Of a stretch of 16,892 nucleotides of DNA, positions 1 to 8,924 are shown piece by piece. The notes beneath the pieces were generated by a model. It was not told where the DNA came from. It made no database searches and saw only the letters and a program-made list of their open reading frames with translations. The position numbers and the translations under genes were made by a program. The DNA is from Chloroflexota bacterium. Its GTDB lineage: Bacteria > Chloroflexota > Anaerolineae > UBA3071. The stretch lies in the NCBI GenBank assembly GCA_014383605.1, contig JACNHM010000367.1, positions 1 through 16,892 of the forward strand. Reading direction: 5' to 3'. The first letter of the stretch is position 1. Each line of letters starts with the position of its first letter.

Positions 1-54
1 TGCTTCAAGCCGCTGGCAGCGGGTTTGCGGCAGCAGGCCACGAACTCATTCGGG
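1..54. repeat. Palindromic intergenic repeat, partial copy
   Basis: This 54-nt stretch matches positions 889-942 with a constant offset of 888, no gaps and eight mismatches by my count. It carries the core CCGCTGGCAGCGGGTT hairpin and the CGAA-TC-TTCGGG right arm. Only the right half of the element lies inside the window; the left half would be before position 1. It lies downstream of the CopD-like gene, which is therefore bracketed by two copies. Confidence 0.7.
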
Positions 55-140
55 GCTGTGAGCTCAATATTCGTGACACACTCTTCCAGCCCGGCGAAGG
101 TAGTGAACCTTCACGAGGCTTTGTCCTCCTGGCTGCAGGG

Positions 141-635
141 CTACGCTGACGGCGGTCCAGATGAGAGTGCTGTGCTAAAGCCGCTGAGCAACAAGATCGC
201 GATCCCCAGGACGACGTTGAGAAACAGCAATCCAGCTTTGATCCTCTCTTGATCCGGGCTGGACGGCCCGCTCCGGCGGCCAAGCACCAGGCTCCGGTAT
301 AGCGCCACGGCGATCATTGCCAGTACCAGGATGTGCTTGATGGTCAATACGGTCGAGTAGGGATTGCCAAAACTGAACAACCCCTGGAAAGCCGGGGAGC
401 GATTGGCCTGGAGAAGACCAGTCAGCATCAATCCCACGATGCTCACGTAGACCAGCACACTCAACCGCTTCTGGATGGTGTCCATCAGTTTTTTGGTCTG
501 CGGGCCCATTCCCAACACTTTCCGGGCCGATGGCAGGACGGTGATCGCCAACGTGATCAGTCCCCCGATCCAGACGGCGGTGAACAGGTCGTGCAAAAAT
601 GTTACCAGGGCAAACATAATCTGCTTGGCAGGCAT
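141..635 (-). CDS. CopD-like integral membrane protein
   Basis: A 164-residue protein with four predicted membrane helices, at about residues 6-34, 58-77, 96-117 and 134-156. The first helix carries His15 in a HDLFTAVWIGG context and the third begins at His101 (TIKHILV). This layout of a short four-helix protein with membrane histidines resembles the copper-resistance CopD domain family and related DUF2269-like proteins. Whether it binds copper or haem cannot be told from the sequence. The ATG start is supported by an AGGAGG site seven bases upstream. There is no recognisable copper protein beside it; the neighbours are palindromic repeats and a lipoprotein gene on the same strand. I am confident that it is a real membrane protein but only moderately confident of the CopD assignment. 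Confidence 0.75.
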   Translation of the reverse strand: MPAKQIMFALVTFLHDLFTAVWIGGLITLAITVLPSARKVLGMGPQTKKLMDTIQKRLSVLVYVSIVGLMLTGLLQANRSPAFQGLFSFGNPYSTVLTIKHILVLAMIAVALYRSLVLGRRSGPSSPDQERIKAGLLFLNVVLGIAILLLSGFSTALSSGPPSA

Positions 636-704
636 AGCATATCCTCCTGTCTGCTTTAAACTTTTGTGGGTTTAGTTGGACGTGGGGCCTTGACTCCCCC
701 GCTT

Positions 705-733
705 CTTGGTGTCTTTGTGCCTTCGTGGTGAAT
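705..733. repeat. Short dispersed repeat of the 'accaagacacaaag' type
   Basis: The stretch contains CTTTGTGCCTTCGTGGTGAA preceded by CTTGGTGT. In reverse it reads as the ccac-gaaggcacaaagac series, which from memory is a dispersed non-coding repeat seen in many environmental bacteria and often mis-translated as short ORFs. It lies between the CopD-like gene and the large palindromic element. No second copy is seen in this window, so the call rests on recognition. Confidence 0.4.
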
Positions 734-834
734 TCCCAGACATCCTCCGAGATTGTACACCGATTCGGGACAAAGGCAAAGCCGGTGGGTGCGGCCTGCG
801 CGGTGCCCACAGGCCATCTGCCATCGAATGTGCC

Positions 835-943
835 GCCGAATGAATTCGACGGCAAACACAGGAAACCTGTTGAAACAGGTTATGTCAATGCTTCAACCCG
901 CTGGCAGCGGGTTTTCCGTATCAGGCCGCGAATTCGTTCGGGC
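835..943. repeat. Complex palindromic element, complete copy
   Basis: The ends form an imperfect inverted repeat: GCCGAATGAATTCG at 835-848 pairs with the arm at 924-943 that carries CGAATTCGTTCGGGC. Inside are two hairpins. AACCTGTT (864-871) pairs with AACAGGTT (874-881), and AACCCGCT (895-902) pairs with AGCGGGTT (906-913). The right half recurs at 1-54. The element stops one base before the lipoprotein stop codon, so it could serve as that gene's 3' end structure. The 660-834 spacer beside it holds only the short dispersed repeat and GC-rich inverted repeats; I see no gene there. Confidence 0.75.
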
Positions 944-2413
944 CTACCCCGGCGGCTCGATGGTGATGGGCTGGTTGATGTCGTAGACCTGGCCCTGTAC
1001 CTCGGTGGTCATCTCCCCCACCTTCATGCGGAACAACCCCTGAATGACCACCGGCGGCAGGTCGTCCTGGGCAGCCACACAGAGCTCCTTGTGCATCATC
1101 TCGCCGAAGTCGTAGAGGTAGCGCTGGCAGCGGATGCCGTTCACCGTCTCCTCGCCGACCAACACCATGTCATCCTCGGGGGTCAGGATGTTGTCCAAAT
1201 CGGCGAAGGCCCCCTTGGCATCCTCTTCGCCGGCCTGCATCCAGGTATCGCCGATCTTGACCCACACGGTATCGCCGATCCAGACGTACTCGGCGGCCAG
1301 CATGCCCCCTTCCACGCCCATGAGCAGCCGCTGGGCCGGCGGCTGGCGCACCCGCTCCAGCGTGTAGGTCTGCACCATGGCCCCACCCTCGCCCATCTGG
1401 ATGTGCACCGACCAATTCATGCGGTAGCTGTCCAGGACGTCCAGGCTGGCGACCTCCACCGCAGTCCCCGGCTGTGCAGCAGGCGCGGGCGGCACCGGCT
1501 CCCCACCCGAAGGCTCAGCCGGGGGCACAGGCACCTCCATCACGTTTTCCGGCGGAGCGATGGTGATGGGCTGATTGAGGTCGTAGAGGGTGTGCTCCTG
1601 CTCGTAGACCATCTTCTGATCCGCACGCGAGGAGTACTTGAGCGTGATGTCCTGAGTGGTCCGGAAGTGGACGACGACGGGCGGCAGGCCGCGCTGGTCG
1701 GCGATGCAGAGGTCGCCCTGGATGTGGCCAGCAACGCTTTGCGGCAGAAGCTGCCGCGCCTCGGCAGGCATGTCCTCGTCCACAGGCACCGGCAAGGAGA
1801 AATCGGCATCTACCGTGTAGCGCTGGCAGCGCACGCCCTGCACCGTATCCGTGCCCTCCGGCTTCATGCTGCCCTCCAGGTCGCGCAGGATCTCGGCCAC
1901 GTCGGGACCGAGGTCGTCCTGCGCCAGGGCCGAACCCACGTCCCCGCTATCGTCCCGCACCCAGACGTCGCCGGCCTTCACCCAGGTGGTGTTGCCGATG
2001 GTGATGGTTTCGAAGGCGTAGTCGCCGAAAGAGGTGGCCTGACGACGCGCCGGCGGCTGGCGCACCCACTCCTCCTCGATGTCGAACTCCTGTTCCAACA
2101 ACCCTCCCCCCTCCAGCAAGCGCACCGTGGAACGCAGGCGGTAGCTGTCCAGGACCTCCTCCGGGCGGGCAAACAGGCCGGCAAAGCCAGAAGGCTCGGC
2201 CGTGGGCGTGGGCGGGAGCGGCGTGAGTGTGGGCGGCACGGGTGTAGGTATGGCCGGCGGCCTCGTGGGCTGCTCGGCCGGTGCTGGCGTGGTCTGCGCC
2301 GCAGGTGGCGGCGTCGCTTCTGGCTCCTCTTTGCCGCCACAGCCAACCAGCCCGCTGGATGAGCCGACCACGGCAAGAATGACCAGCATAGCGAACAAGG
2401 TCTTGTGCTTCAT
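944..2413 (-). CDS. Lipoprotein with two related LolA/LprG-like domains
   Basis: A 489-residue secreted lipoprotein. The signal peptide ends in a lipobox (GLVGC, Cys25) and is followed by a proline- and threonine-rich linker to about residue 75. Two related domains follow, at about 89-295 and 325-489. Both open with a DSYR segment, have a central V(Q/N)G(V/I)RCQRY motif and close with YD(L/I)NQPITI, so the gene arose by internal duplication. The pattern resembles bacterial lipoproteins that bind lipids or other hydrophobic ligands in a half-barrel (LolA, LprG, DUF6612-like). The fold is inferred, and the ligand is unknown. An upstream in-frame start exists, but the ATG at 2413 is chosen because AGGAGG precedes it by about six bases and the signal peptide begins there. 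A promoter lies at 2444-2472. Confidence 0.8.
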   Translation of the reverse strand: MKHKTLFAMLVILAVVGSSSGLVGCGGKEEPEATPPPAAQTTPAPAEQPTRPPAIPTPVPPTLTPLPPTPTAEPSGFAGLFARPEEVLDSYRLRSTVRLLEGGGLLEQEFDIEEEWVRQPPARRQATSFGDYAFETITIGNTTWVKAGDVWVRDDSGDVGSALAQDDLGPDVAEILRDLEGSMKPEGTDTVQGVRCQRYTVDADFSLPVPVDEDMPAEARQLLPQSVAGHIQGDLCIADQRGLPPVVVHFRTTQDITLKYSSRADQKMVYEQEHTLYDLNQPITIAPPENVMEVPVPPAEPSGGEPVPPAPAAQPGTAVEVASLDVLDSYRMNWSVHIQMGEGGAMVQTYTLERVRQPPAQRLLMGVEGGMLAAEYVWIGDTVWVKIGDTWMQAGEEDAKGAFADLDNILTPEDDMVLVGEETVNGIRCQRYLYDFGEMMHKELCVAAQDDLPPVVIQGLFRMKVGEMTTEVQGQVYDINQPITIEPPG

Positions 2414-2443
2414 GTCAATTCCTCCTTCTCGGTTGATGGCACA

Positions 2444-2472
2444 ATTATAGCACCAATCGAGGGCGCGGGCAA
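2444..2472 (-). promoter_or_regulatory. Sigma70-type promoter of the lipoprotein gene
   Basis: On the minus strand a TTGCCC -35 box (2467-2472) and a perfect TATAAT -10 box (2444-2449) are 17 nt apart. The -10 is extended (TGCTATAAT). Transcription would start about 25 nt upstream of the ribosome binding site. Confidence 0.7.
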
Positions 2473-2520
2473 GCGCTGAGGCCAAGGCACAGGAGGGTGT
2501 GGGAGAGTGGGGGAGCGCAA

Positions 2521-2801
2521 TCAGGAGGAGGGGGGGATGCCCTCGCCGGTGTCGGCCACGGCGATCTCTACGGCAGTGTCGGCGGCCTTCGCAGAGATGG
2601 AGATTTGGCCGCCAGGCAGGGTGTGGCGCAGGGCGTTGCCCAGCAGATTGCGCAGCACCTGAGCCAAGCGGTCGGGATCGGCCAGCACAGTGGGCAGACT
2701 ATCCGCCACTTGCAGAACCAGGCCGATCTCCCGGGCTTCGGCGGCCAGGGCAAAGGTGGATGCGGTCGTCTGTACCTCCTGCATGGCGTCGGTCGGCCGT
2801 A
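2521..2801 (-). pseudogene. Histidine kinase ATPase-domain remnant
   Basis: The minus-strand reading frame encodes a piece of a HATPase_c domain, with a [15 protein letters not shown]-box and a [11 protein letters not shown]1 box. It aligns with residues of about 318-408 of the intact kinase at 3609-5021, sharing [32 protein letters not shown] and ADTGEGIPP. Homology continues upstream of the first ATG (2784) to about 2800, so that ATG is not an original start. The frame stops immediately after the G1 box. The G2 box, the HisKA dimerisation domain and the sensor are all missing. It cannot act as a kinase and is best read as a truncated paralogue. The plus-strand promoter of the DUF433 operon starts right beside its broken end. 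Confidence 0.8.
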
Positions 2802-2818
2802 AGACGCGACCGGCACTT

Positions 2819-2847
2819 TTGTGAATCGGCCAGAGATGTGCTAGAAT
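2819..2847 (+). promoter_or_regulatory. Sigma70-type promoter of the DUF433/DUF5615 operon
   Basis: TTGTGA (2819-2824) and TAGAAT (2842-2847) are separated by exactly 17 nt. The expected transcription start, near 2854, falls at or after the possible GTG start at 2853. This supports the ATG at 2889 as the true start of the first gene. Confidence 0.65.
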
Positions 2848-2888
2848 GACATGTGATGGACTCCTTCAGCGAAAGACGAGGTGATACC

Positions 2889-3221
2889 ATGCAACTGGAA
2901 GACTACTTTGAATTCCTCAGCCCTGACGACATCCGCATCAAGGGGCATCGTATCGGCATTGACGACGTGCTCTACTATTACCTGGAAGGGTACACGCCCG
3001 AAGAGATCGCCGCCAATCTGCCCACCCTGAGCGTAGAGGAGATCTATGCCACGATCACTTACTACCTCCGCAACCGCTCCGAGGTGAATGCCTACCTGTC
3101 ACGTTTGGCAACGTGGCGTGAACAGCGCTACCAGGAATGGGCTGCCAGTCCTTCCCCCGTCGTCCAACGGTTGCGCGCCCTGAAAGAACAACGAAACCAT
3201 GGACTGATGGAGGCCGGGTGA
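2889..3221 (+). CDS. DUF433 family protein (antitoxin-like)
   Basis: A 110-residue protein that reads as a full-length DUF433 member. It has the RIKGHRIGIDDVLYYYLEG segment, then YTPEEIAANLPTLSVEEIYATI, the helix-turn-helix-like part of the family, and a charged helical tail. DUF433 proteins are commonly encoded directly upstream of PIN-like DUF5615 proteins and are regarded as their antitoxin partners; the function of this pair has not been shown. The ATG at 2889 is preferred to a GTG at 2853 because GAGGTG lies six bases upstream and because the promoter places the transcript start near 2854. The stop codon overlaps the start of the next gene. Confidence 0.85.
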   Translation: MQLEDYFEFLSPDDIRIKGHRIGIDDVLYYYLEGYTPEEIAANLPTLSVEEIYATITYYLRNRSEVNAYLSRLATWREQRYQEWAASPSPVVQRLRALKEQRNHGLMEAG

Positions 3222-3577
3222 AAATTCGATTTCTGCTGGACGAAAGCGAGACACCCCGTCTCAAGGCCGCCCTGTTGCGCCTCAACCCTGCCATTGACGT
3301 ACTGCGTATTGGGGACCCCGGAGCGGTTTCACTCGGCACGCCCGACCCAGAGGTACTGCGCCATCTGGAGCTATGGCGGCGAATGCTGATCACCTCCAAT
3401 CGGACGAGTATGCCAGCGCATATCGAAGCGCACTGGGCAGCCGATGGGCATCTGTGGGGATTGCTCTGGGTCCGCCCAGGCACTCCGGCAGGCCGGTTGG
3501 CACGGGAACTTCACCTCGTCTGGGAAGCAAGTGAGCCCGAAGAGTGGATTGATCGGCTGGATTGGATTCCGTTCTGA
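3218..3577 (+). CDS. DUF5615 PIN-like protein (toxin-like)
   Basis: A 119-residue protein starting MKIRFLLDESETP, the N-terminal strand and acidic residues (Asp8, Glu9) of the PIN-like DUF5615 family. The later segments GDPGAVSLGTPDPEVL, LITSNRTSMPAH and WGLLWVRPG match the family order, and the length is normal. PIN-fold proteins are usually Mg-dependent RNases. Here the position where many relatives have an acidic residue after the LIT strand is Ser-Asn, so catalysis is uncertain. The GTG start overlaps the upstream TGA (GTGA), and GGAGG lies four bases before it, which indicates translational coupling. The gene is convergent with the kinase, with 31 nt between stop codons and no obvious terminator. 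Confidence 0.82.
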   Translation: MKIRFLLDESETPRLKAALLRLNPAIDVLRIGDPGAVSLGTPDPEVLRHLELWRRMLITSNRTSMPAHIEAHWAADGHLWGLLWVRPGTPAGRLARELHLVWEASEPEEWIDRLDWIPF

Positions 3578-3608
3578 GGGGAGTGGATGGTGGTTGAGGC
3601 GTGGAGGG

Positions 3609-5021
3609 TCAATGTGCTAACGGCAGCGTGAACCAGAAGCGGCTGCCGCGGCCCGGCTCGCTCTCCACACCGATGCGGCCGCCCTGGGCCTGCACCAGTT
3701 GTCTGGCGATGGTCAGCCCCAGGCCGGAGCCGCCGGTCTCCCGCGAACGGGAGCGGCCGGCGCGCCAGAAGCGGTCGAAGATGTGCGGCAGGTCATCGGG
3801 GGGGATGCCCTCGCCGGTGTCGGCCACGGCAAAGTGCACACTGCCGGCGGCAGATTGGGCGGAAATGGCGATCTGGCCGCCAGCAGGCGTGTGGCGCAGG
3901 GCGTTGCCCAGCAGGTTGCGCAGCACCTGGGCCAAGCGGTCGGGGTCGGCCTGCACGGCGGGCAGGCTGTCGGCGACCTGCACGTCCAGGCTGATCTCTT
4001 TGTCCTCGGCGACCAGGGCAAAGGTGGAGGCGGTGGCCTCGATCACCGGAGCGGCGTCGGTGGGCCGCAGGTTGAGCCGCAGTTGCCCGGCCTCGGCCAG
4101 GGCCAGCTCCCGCAGGTCCTCCACCAGCCGGCTCAGCAAGCGGGTCTCGTCGTAAAGGTTGGCCACCTCGGCCTTATCCAGCGGGTAGACGTCATCGAGC
4201 AAGGCCTGCAGATTGCCCTGCAGCACGGTGAGCGGGGTGCGCAACTCGTGGGCCACGTCGGCCATCAGATTCTGGCGCAGCGTCTCCGCCTCTTGCAATG
4301 CCGAGGTCATCTCGTTGAAGGCATGAGCGACCTCAACGATCTCGGCGCTGCCGCTCACCTCCACCTTTTGACTGAAGTCGCCGGCGGCAACAGACTGTGC
4401 GGCCTTGGTCAGCCGACGCAGCGGCGCGGTCAGGCCGTGGCTGAGAATCGCCCCGACGATCAGTCCCAAACCTACTGCCAGTGCCCCGCCGGCGATCAAT
4501 ACGCTCCGCAGACGATCCAGAAAGCTCTGTTCCAGCGTCCCCAACATCTCCGGCTGAGGCAAGGCGATAAGCAAGTAGCCCACAACCTGGCCGCCATCGG
4601 GTTCGGTGATGGGCAAGGCATTATCCAATTCGGCAGAACTCAGCCGTCTACCCCGGCCCTTGCCGGCACTGTCAAAGACGACCTTGCCGCTGACGTCGGC
4701 CAGCACGGCATCCAGACGTCCCCCCGCCATGCCCGGGGACCCTCCCCTGTCTTGCCAGGGGCCGCCCCAGGGACCGCCCATAGACCTGCCGATCAGGACG
4801 CCCTCAGCCAACAAGCTCTCCACGCCCTCCCAACTGCCCTCTCGTTGGTAGTAGGCTGCCAGTTGCTCCATGCCGCTGCCGGAAGCCATCATCCCACTGC
4901 GGGTGACGTACTCACGAAACCGGACGCCGGTGGCCTGATTGATCAAGATGGCGATGGCGCCCACGGCCACCAGGATCACCAGGGCGAAGGCCAGGGTCAG
5001 CCGCACCCAGAGGCGGTTCAT
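3609..5021 (-). CDS. Sensor histidine kinase, two-component system
   Basis: A 470-residue membrane kinase. The first membrane helix is at about residues 8-28 and the second at 173-194, leaving an extracytoplasmic sensor region of about 140 residues with a Gly/Trp/Pro-rich stretch near 81-100. A HAMP linker (about 195-248) leads to the HisKA helix, with the phospho-acceptor His258 in [11 protein letters not shown]. The HATPase_c domain follows: N-box [10 protein letters not shown] (369-378), G1 DTGEGIP (401-407), F box and G2 GGSGLGL (430-436). All catalytic motifs are present. The ATG overlaps the stop of the response regulator (ATGA), so the two are translationally coupled. Its position after a MacB-type exporter suggests that it senses something exported or an envelope stress, which is an inference. 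A broken paralogue of its ATPase domain lies at 2521-2801. Confidence 0.93.
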   Translation of the reverse strand: MNRLWVRLTLAFALVILVAVGAIAILINQATGVRFREYVTRSGMMASGSGMEQLAAYYQREGSWEGVESLLAEGVLIGRSMGGPWGGPWQDRGGSPGMAGGRLDAVLADVSGKVVFDSAGKGRGRRLSSAELDNALPITEPDGGQVVGYLLIALPQPEMLGTLEQSFLDRLRSVLIAGGALAVGLGLIVGAILSHGLTAPLRRLTKAAQSVAAGDFSQKVEVSGSAEIVEVAHAFNEMTSALQEAETLRQNLMADVAHELRTPLTVLQGNLQALLDDVYPLDKAEVANLYDETRLLSRLVEDLRELALAEAGQLRLNLRPTDAAPVIEATASTFALVAEDKEISLDVQVADSLPAVQADPDRLAQVLRNLLGNALRHTPAGGQIAISAQSAAGSVHFAVADTGEGIPPDDLPHIFDRFWRAGRSRSRETGGSGLGLTIARQLVQAQGGRIGVESEPGRGSRFWFTLPLAH

Positions 5022-5722
5022 GCTTCTCTGCCCTCCCCTATCAGGCGGTAGCCGACGCCGTAGACGGTCTGGACGTACACCGGTTTTTTCGGATCCGGCT
5101 CGATCTTGCGGCGCAGGTTCTTGACGTGGCTGTCCACGGTGCGGTCCAGTCCCTCGTAGGTGTAGCCCAGCCCTTTCTCGATGAGTTCAGTGCGGGTGAA
5201 GGCGTGGCCGGGGTTCTCCATCAGCATGCGCAGGAGGTCGAACTCGGTGGGCGTGAGCTCCACAGGCTGGCCGTTCATCTGCACCTCGTGCCGGTCCAGG
5301 TCCATGAGCAGCCGACCGATCTGCAGGATGCGGGGCGGCGCGAAATCGTCGGCGGTACGGCGCAGCACCGCCCGCGTGCGGGCCACGACCTCACGGGGGT
5401 TGAAGGGCTTGGTGATGTAATCGTCGGCACCCAGTTCCAGGCCGAGGATGCGGTCGGTGTCCTCGACGCGGGCCGTGAGCATGATGATGGGCAGGTCGGC
5501 CAGGGTGGCGTCGCTGCGCACGATGCGGGTGATGTCCCAGCCGTCGCGGCCGGGCAGCATCAGGTCGAGCACCACCAGGTCAGGCCGCTCACTGCGGATG
5601 AGGGACAGGGCCATCTCGCCCTCGTAGGCGACGAAGACCTGGTAGCCGGCCTGTTCCAGATAAGACCGCACTAAGCGCACGATGTTTTTGTCGTCGTCTA
5701 CCACCAGAATGCGCTGTGTCAC
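5018..5722 (-). CDS. OmpR/PhoB-family response regulator
   Basis: A 234-residue regulator. The receiver domain (about 1-120) has the acidic pocket Asp9-Asp11, phospho-acceptor Asp53 in VVLDLMLPG, Thr83 and Lys105 in ITKPF. The DNA-binding winged helix (about 135-230) has [12 protein letters not shown], a recognition-helix region with [13 protein letters not shown] and the terminal wing [12 protein letters not shown]. The start is a GTG; GAGGAA lies upstream, and no in-frame ATG gives a plausible start. It should be phosphorylated by the coupled kinase. OmpR-type regulators bind direct repeats with about 11-bp spacing. A module of that general form is found three times in this window (see 14356-14412), but a link to this regulator is speculative. 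Confidence 0.95.
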   Translation of the reverse strand: MTQRILVVDDDKNIVRLVRSYLEQAGYQVFVAYEGEMALSLIRSERPDLVVLDLMLPGRDGWDITRIVRSDATLADLPIIMLTARVEDTDRILGLELGADDYITKPFNPREVVARTRAVLRRTADDFAPPRILQIGRLLMDLDRHEVQMNGQPVELTPTEFDLLRMLMENPGHAFTRTELIEKGLGYTYEGLDRTVDSHVKNLRRKIEPDPKKPVYVQTVYGVGYRLIGEGREA

Positions 5723-5743
5723 GGCATTTCCTCTACGATAACT

Positions 5744-5749
5744 ATTGTA
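5744..5749 (-). promoter_or_regulatory. Possible -10 box of the two-component operon
   Basis: On the minus strand TGCTACAAT is an extended -10-like sequence about 20 nt upstream of the GTG start. I see no convincing -35 box 17 nt further up (TTCCCC at best), so it could need an activator or be fortuitous. It lies downstream of the palindrome at 5780-5812, consistent with separate transcription of the regulator and kinase. Confidence 0.35.
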
Positions 5750-5779
5750 GCATGAACTGAAGAAGCGGGGAAATCTGCC

Positions 5780-5812
5780 AGGTGCAACGCACTTGCGAAG
5801 TGCGTTGCACCT
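5780..5812. repeat. Perfect 15-bp palindrome between permease and regulator
   Basis: AGGTGCAACGCACTT (5780-5794) and AAGTGCGTTGCACCT (5798-5812) pair perfectly around a three-base loop. It starts five bases beyond the permease stop codon. No T-run follows on the minus strand, so it is not a canonical intrinsic terminator. It may be a dispersed palindromic repeat that stabilises or ends the exporter mRNA. Confidence 0.75.
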
Positions 5813-5816
5813 GATT

Positions 5817-7049
<1,233 letters not shown>

Positions 7050-7103
7050 CGCGTTTTCTCCTCTTTGTCCGCATTGAAGCAAAAGTCACACTTTGTTCCG
7101 GCT

Positions 7104-7145
7104 GGATCGCCAGATCCAGCTGCTGAGCGCCGGATCTGGCGATCC
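7104..7145. repeat. Perfect 14-bp inverted repeat upstream of the permease gene
   Basis: GGATCGCCAGATCC (7104-7117) and GGATCTGGCGATCC (7132-7145) pair perfectly around a 14-nt loop. Each arm also contains GGATC/GATCC and can fold on itself. It occupies the 153-nt spacer between the second adaptor gene and the permease gene. No T-run follows on the minus strand. Confidence 0.7.
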
Positions 7146-7202
7146 GTCGCCAACGCAAAAGGGCCACTTTCGCCCTGATGCCTTTGCCCACTTGCCAGAC
7201 GA

Positions 7203-8864
7203 TTAGCGGGGACGGAAGGCACCGCCACCGCCCATCATGCGCATGGCGTCAAAGCCGAACTGTCCGGCGTCGGTAGCCTGCATCTGCACCAGCACCTGAT
7301 CACCCTCGTTCAGGCCGCGCACGATCTCCGTGTACAGGCCATCGCTCAGGCCCACCTCCACCGGCACGGCCTGCGGTTCGGCCTGGGGATCGCTGCCCGC
7401 CGACAGCAGCACCTGGTAGAACCCGCCCACGTTCTGCAGGGCCATGGCGGGCACCAGCAGCGCATCCTCCACCTGGCCCACCTGGATGGCCACGTTGGCC
7501 GTCATGCCCACCAGCAAGGGCAACTCCTCCGCCCCCTGCAACGACACGGGCACCTGGTAGACCATCACATCGCCCTGCAGCGTGCCCTGCAACGGCACCG
7601 CCAGCACCTGGCCGCGGAACTGCTGGCCGGGAAAAGCGTCGAAAGTGATCACCGCCGCCTGGCCTGCCTCTATCTGGCGGATCGTCGTCTCGTCCACCGC
7701 CGCCCGCACTCGCAACTCGTCCAGGTTGGCGATGGTCAGAATGCGGCGGTTCTTGTTGAGCAGGTTGCCCGGCTCGACGGCGGTGGCCAGGATGGTACCG
7801 GCGAACGGCGCTCGCATGGTGGCGGCCTGCAGGTCCGCCTCGGCCCCGGCGACGGCCAGCCGTTTCTTGTCCAGACTCGCCTGAGCCGCGGCCAGCTTCA
7901 CCGGGTCCACGCCTTCGTCCAGATCGGCGCGCTTCTGCAGCGCCTGGGCCAGCGCCACTTCCGCCTCGCTGACCGCCAGCTCTGCCTTGGCCAGGTCCAG
8001 TTCGTCCACACCCGCCTGGGCCTCAGCCAGCGCGTCCCCGGCTTCGGCAACGGCGGCGGTGGCCGCGGCGACCTCCGCAGAGGCCACCTGTAATGCGAGC
8101 TGCCGCTGCGACTGTAGGCGCGCCAGCTCGGATCGCGTCTCGGCCAGGGCCTTTTGTTCCTCAGCCAACTCTTCGGCCTGATCGGGCCTGGCCTGGCCTT
8201 GCGAGACCAGCGCTTGCAGCTCGTTGATGCGGCGCTCATGCCAGTCCACGGCGTAGAGCAGGTCGCGCTCGCTCTTGACCAGGCTATCGTATTCTGTCAA
8301 CGTCTGTTGGACGCGCGCCAGGGCCAGGTCGTCCTGGGCAGTCTTCAGGGCTGTTTGCAGTTTACTCGTGTCGGGACTCTGGAGATCCTGCAGGTCCTGT
8401 TTCGCCTGCTCCAGCTTGAGCTCGGCCTGGGCGGCGGCCAGATCAGCCTGGGCGACGTCCAGGTCACTGGCCGGGGTTTGCAGATCGGCCAGCACTTCCT
8501 CCGCTTCCTGCAGATCGCTCTTGGCCTGATCGAGCGCCTGCTGATAGGGCGAGGGGTCAATGGTGGCCATCTCCTGCCCTTCCTGCACCACGTGACCCGC
8601 TTCGACACTGAGCGTCAGCAGCGGTGTGGTGCCCGCGAGCCGATCGAAGTACAGATCTCCCTGCTGCACGGCGTACAGCTCGCCCACCACGCTGAGACTG
8701 GCGCTGAGGTCGCCTCGCTGCACGGCCACCACCTGGGTGAAGCCATCACTGGCGCTGGCAGCGCCGGCCGTCGGCGCGAAACGGGTCTGGTAGAGCCACC
8801 AGCCCCCCGCCGCGATGGCAGAGAGCACGACAACTATGGGCAATAGTCTTCTTAACACTTTCAT
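7203..8864 (-). CDS. HlyD/MacA-family periplasmic adaptor (second copy)
   Basis: A 553-residue membrane-fusion protein. A membrane anchor (about 7-25) precedes the first half of the lipoyl-like barrel-sandwich domain (GHVVQEGQEMATIDPS, about 90-104). A long alpha-helical hairpin rich in Ala, Glu, Gln and Leu runs to about residue 345, and the second half motif is RAPFAGTILA. The beta-barrel region and the membrane-proximal domain (DALLVPAMALQNVGGF onwards) complete it, and the tail is glycine-rich. Adaptors of this type link an ABC permease to outer layers and stimulate ATPase activity. The ATG at 8864 follows GGAAGGAG by about ten bases and begins MKVLRRLLP; an upstream in-frame start lacks such a site. 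It is a close paralogue of the adjacent adaptor and differs mainly in the distal part of the coiled coil. Confidence 0.92.
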   Translation of the reverse strand: MKVLRRLLPIVVVLSAIAAGGWWLYQTRFAPTAGAASASDGFTQVVAVQRGDLSASLSVVGELYAVQQGDLYFDRLAGTTPLLTLSVEAGHVVQEGQEMATIDPSPYQQALDQAKSDLQEAEEVLADLQTPASDLDVAQADLAAAQAELKLEQAKQDLQDLQSPDTSKLQTALKTAQDDLALARVQQTLTEYDSLVKSERDLLYAVDWHERRINELQALVSQGQARPDQAEELAEEQKALAETRSELARLQSQRQLALQVASAEVAAATAAVAEAGDALAEAQAGVDELDLAKAELAVSEAEVALAQALQKRADLDEGVDPVKLAAAQASLDKKRLAVAGAEADLQAATMRAPFAGTILATAVEPGNLLNKNRRILTIANLDELRVRAAVDETTIRQIEAGQAAVITFDAFPGQQFRGQVLAVPLQGTLQGDVMVYQVPVSLQGAEELPLLVGMTANVAIQVGQVEDALLVPAMALQNVGGFYQVLLSAGSDPQAEPQAVPVEVGLSDGLYTEIVRGLNEGDQVLVQMQATDAGQFGFDAMRMMGGGGAFRPR

Positions 8865-8924
8865 AACGTCACTGCTCCTTCCAACGTTCAAGCCGATGTT
8901 CAAGCTGGACTCTGGCGTTCTCGG

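Noticed and set aside
895..915. Hairpin followed by TTTT considered as a plus-strand terminator
   Set aside because: No plus-strand gene precedes it, and the same hairpin is part of a repeated element found again at 1-54.
725..2362. A 545-codon open frame on the plus strand opposite the lipoprotein gene
   Set aside because: It is rich in His, Leu, Gly and Arg with no domain pattern. It covers the palindromic repeat and lies antisense to a gene with a signal peptide, ribosome binding site and promoter. High GC content explains the open frame.
2853..2888. A GTG at 2853 as start of the DUF433 gene
   Set aside because: The promoter places the transcript start at about 2854 and the better ribosome binding site is before the ATG at 2889.
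3699..5051. A 450-codon plus-strand open frame opposite the histidine kinase
   Set aside because: It is antisense to a kinase with every catalytic motif intact, and its own translation has no recognisable features.
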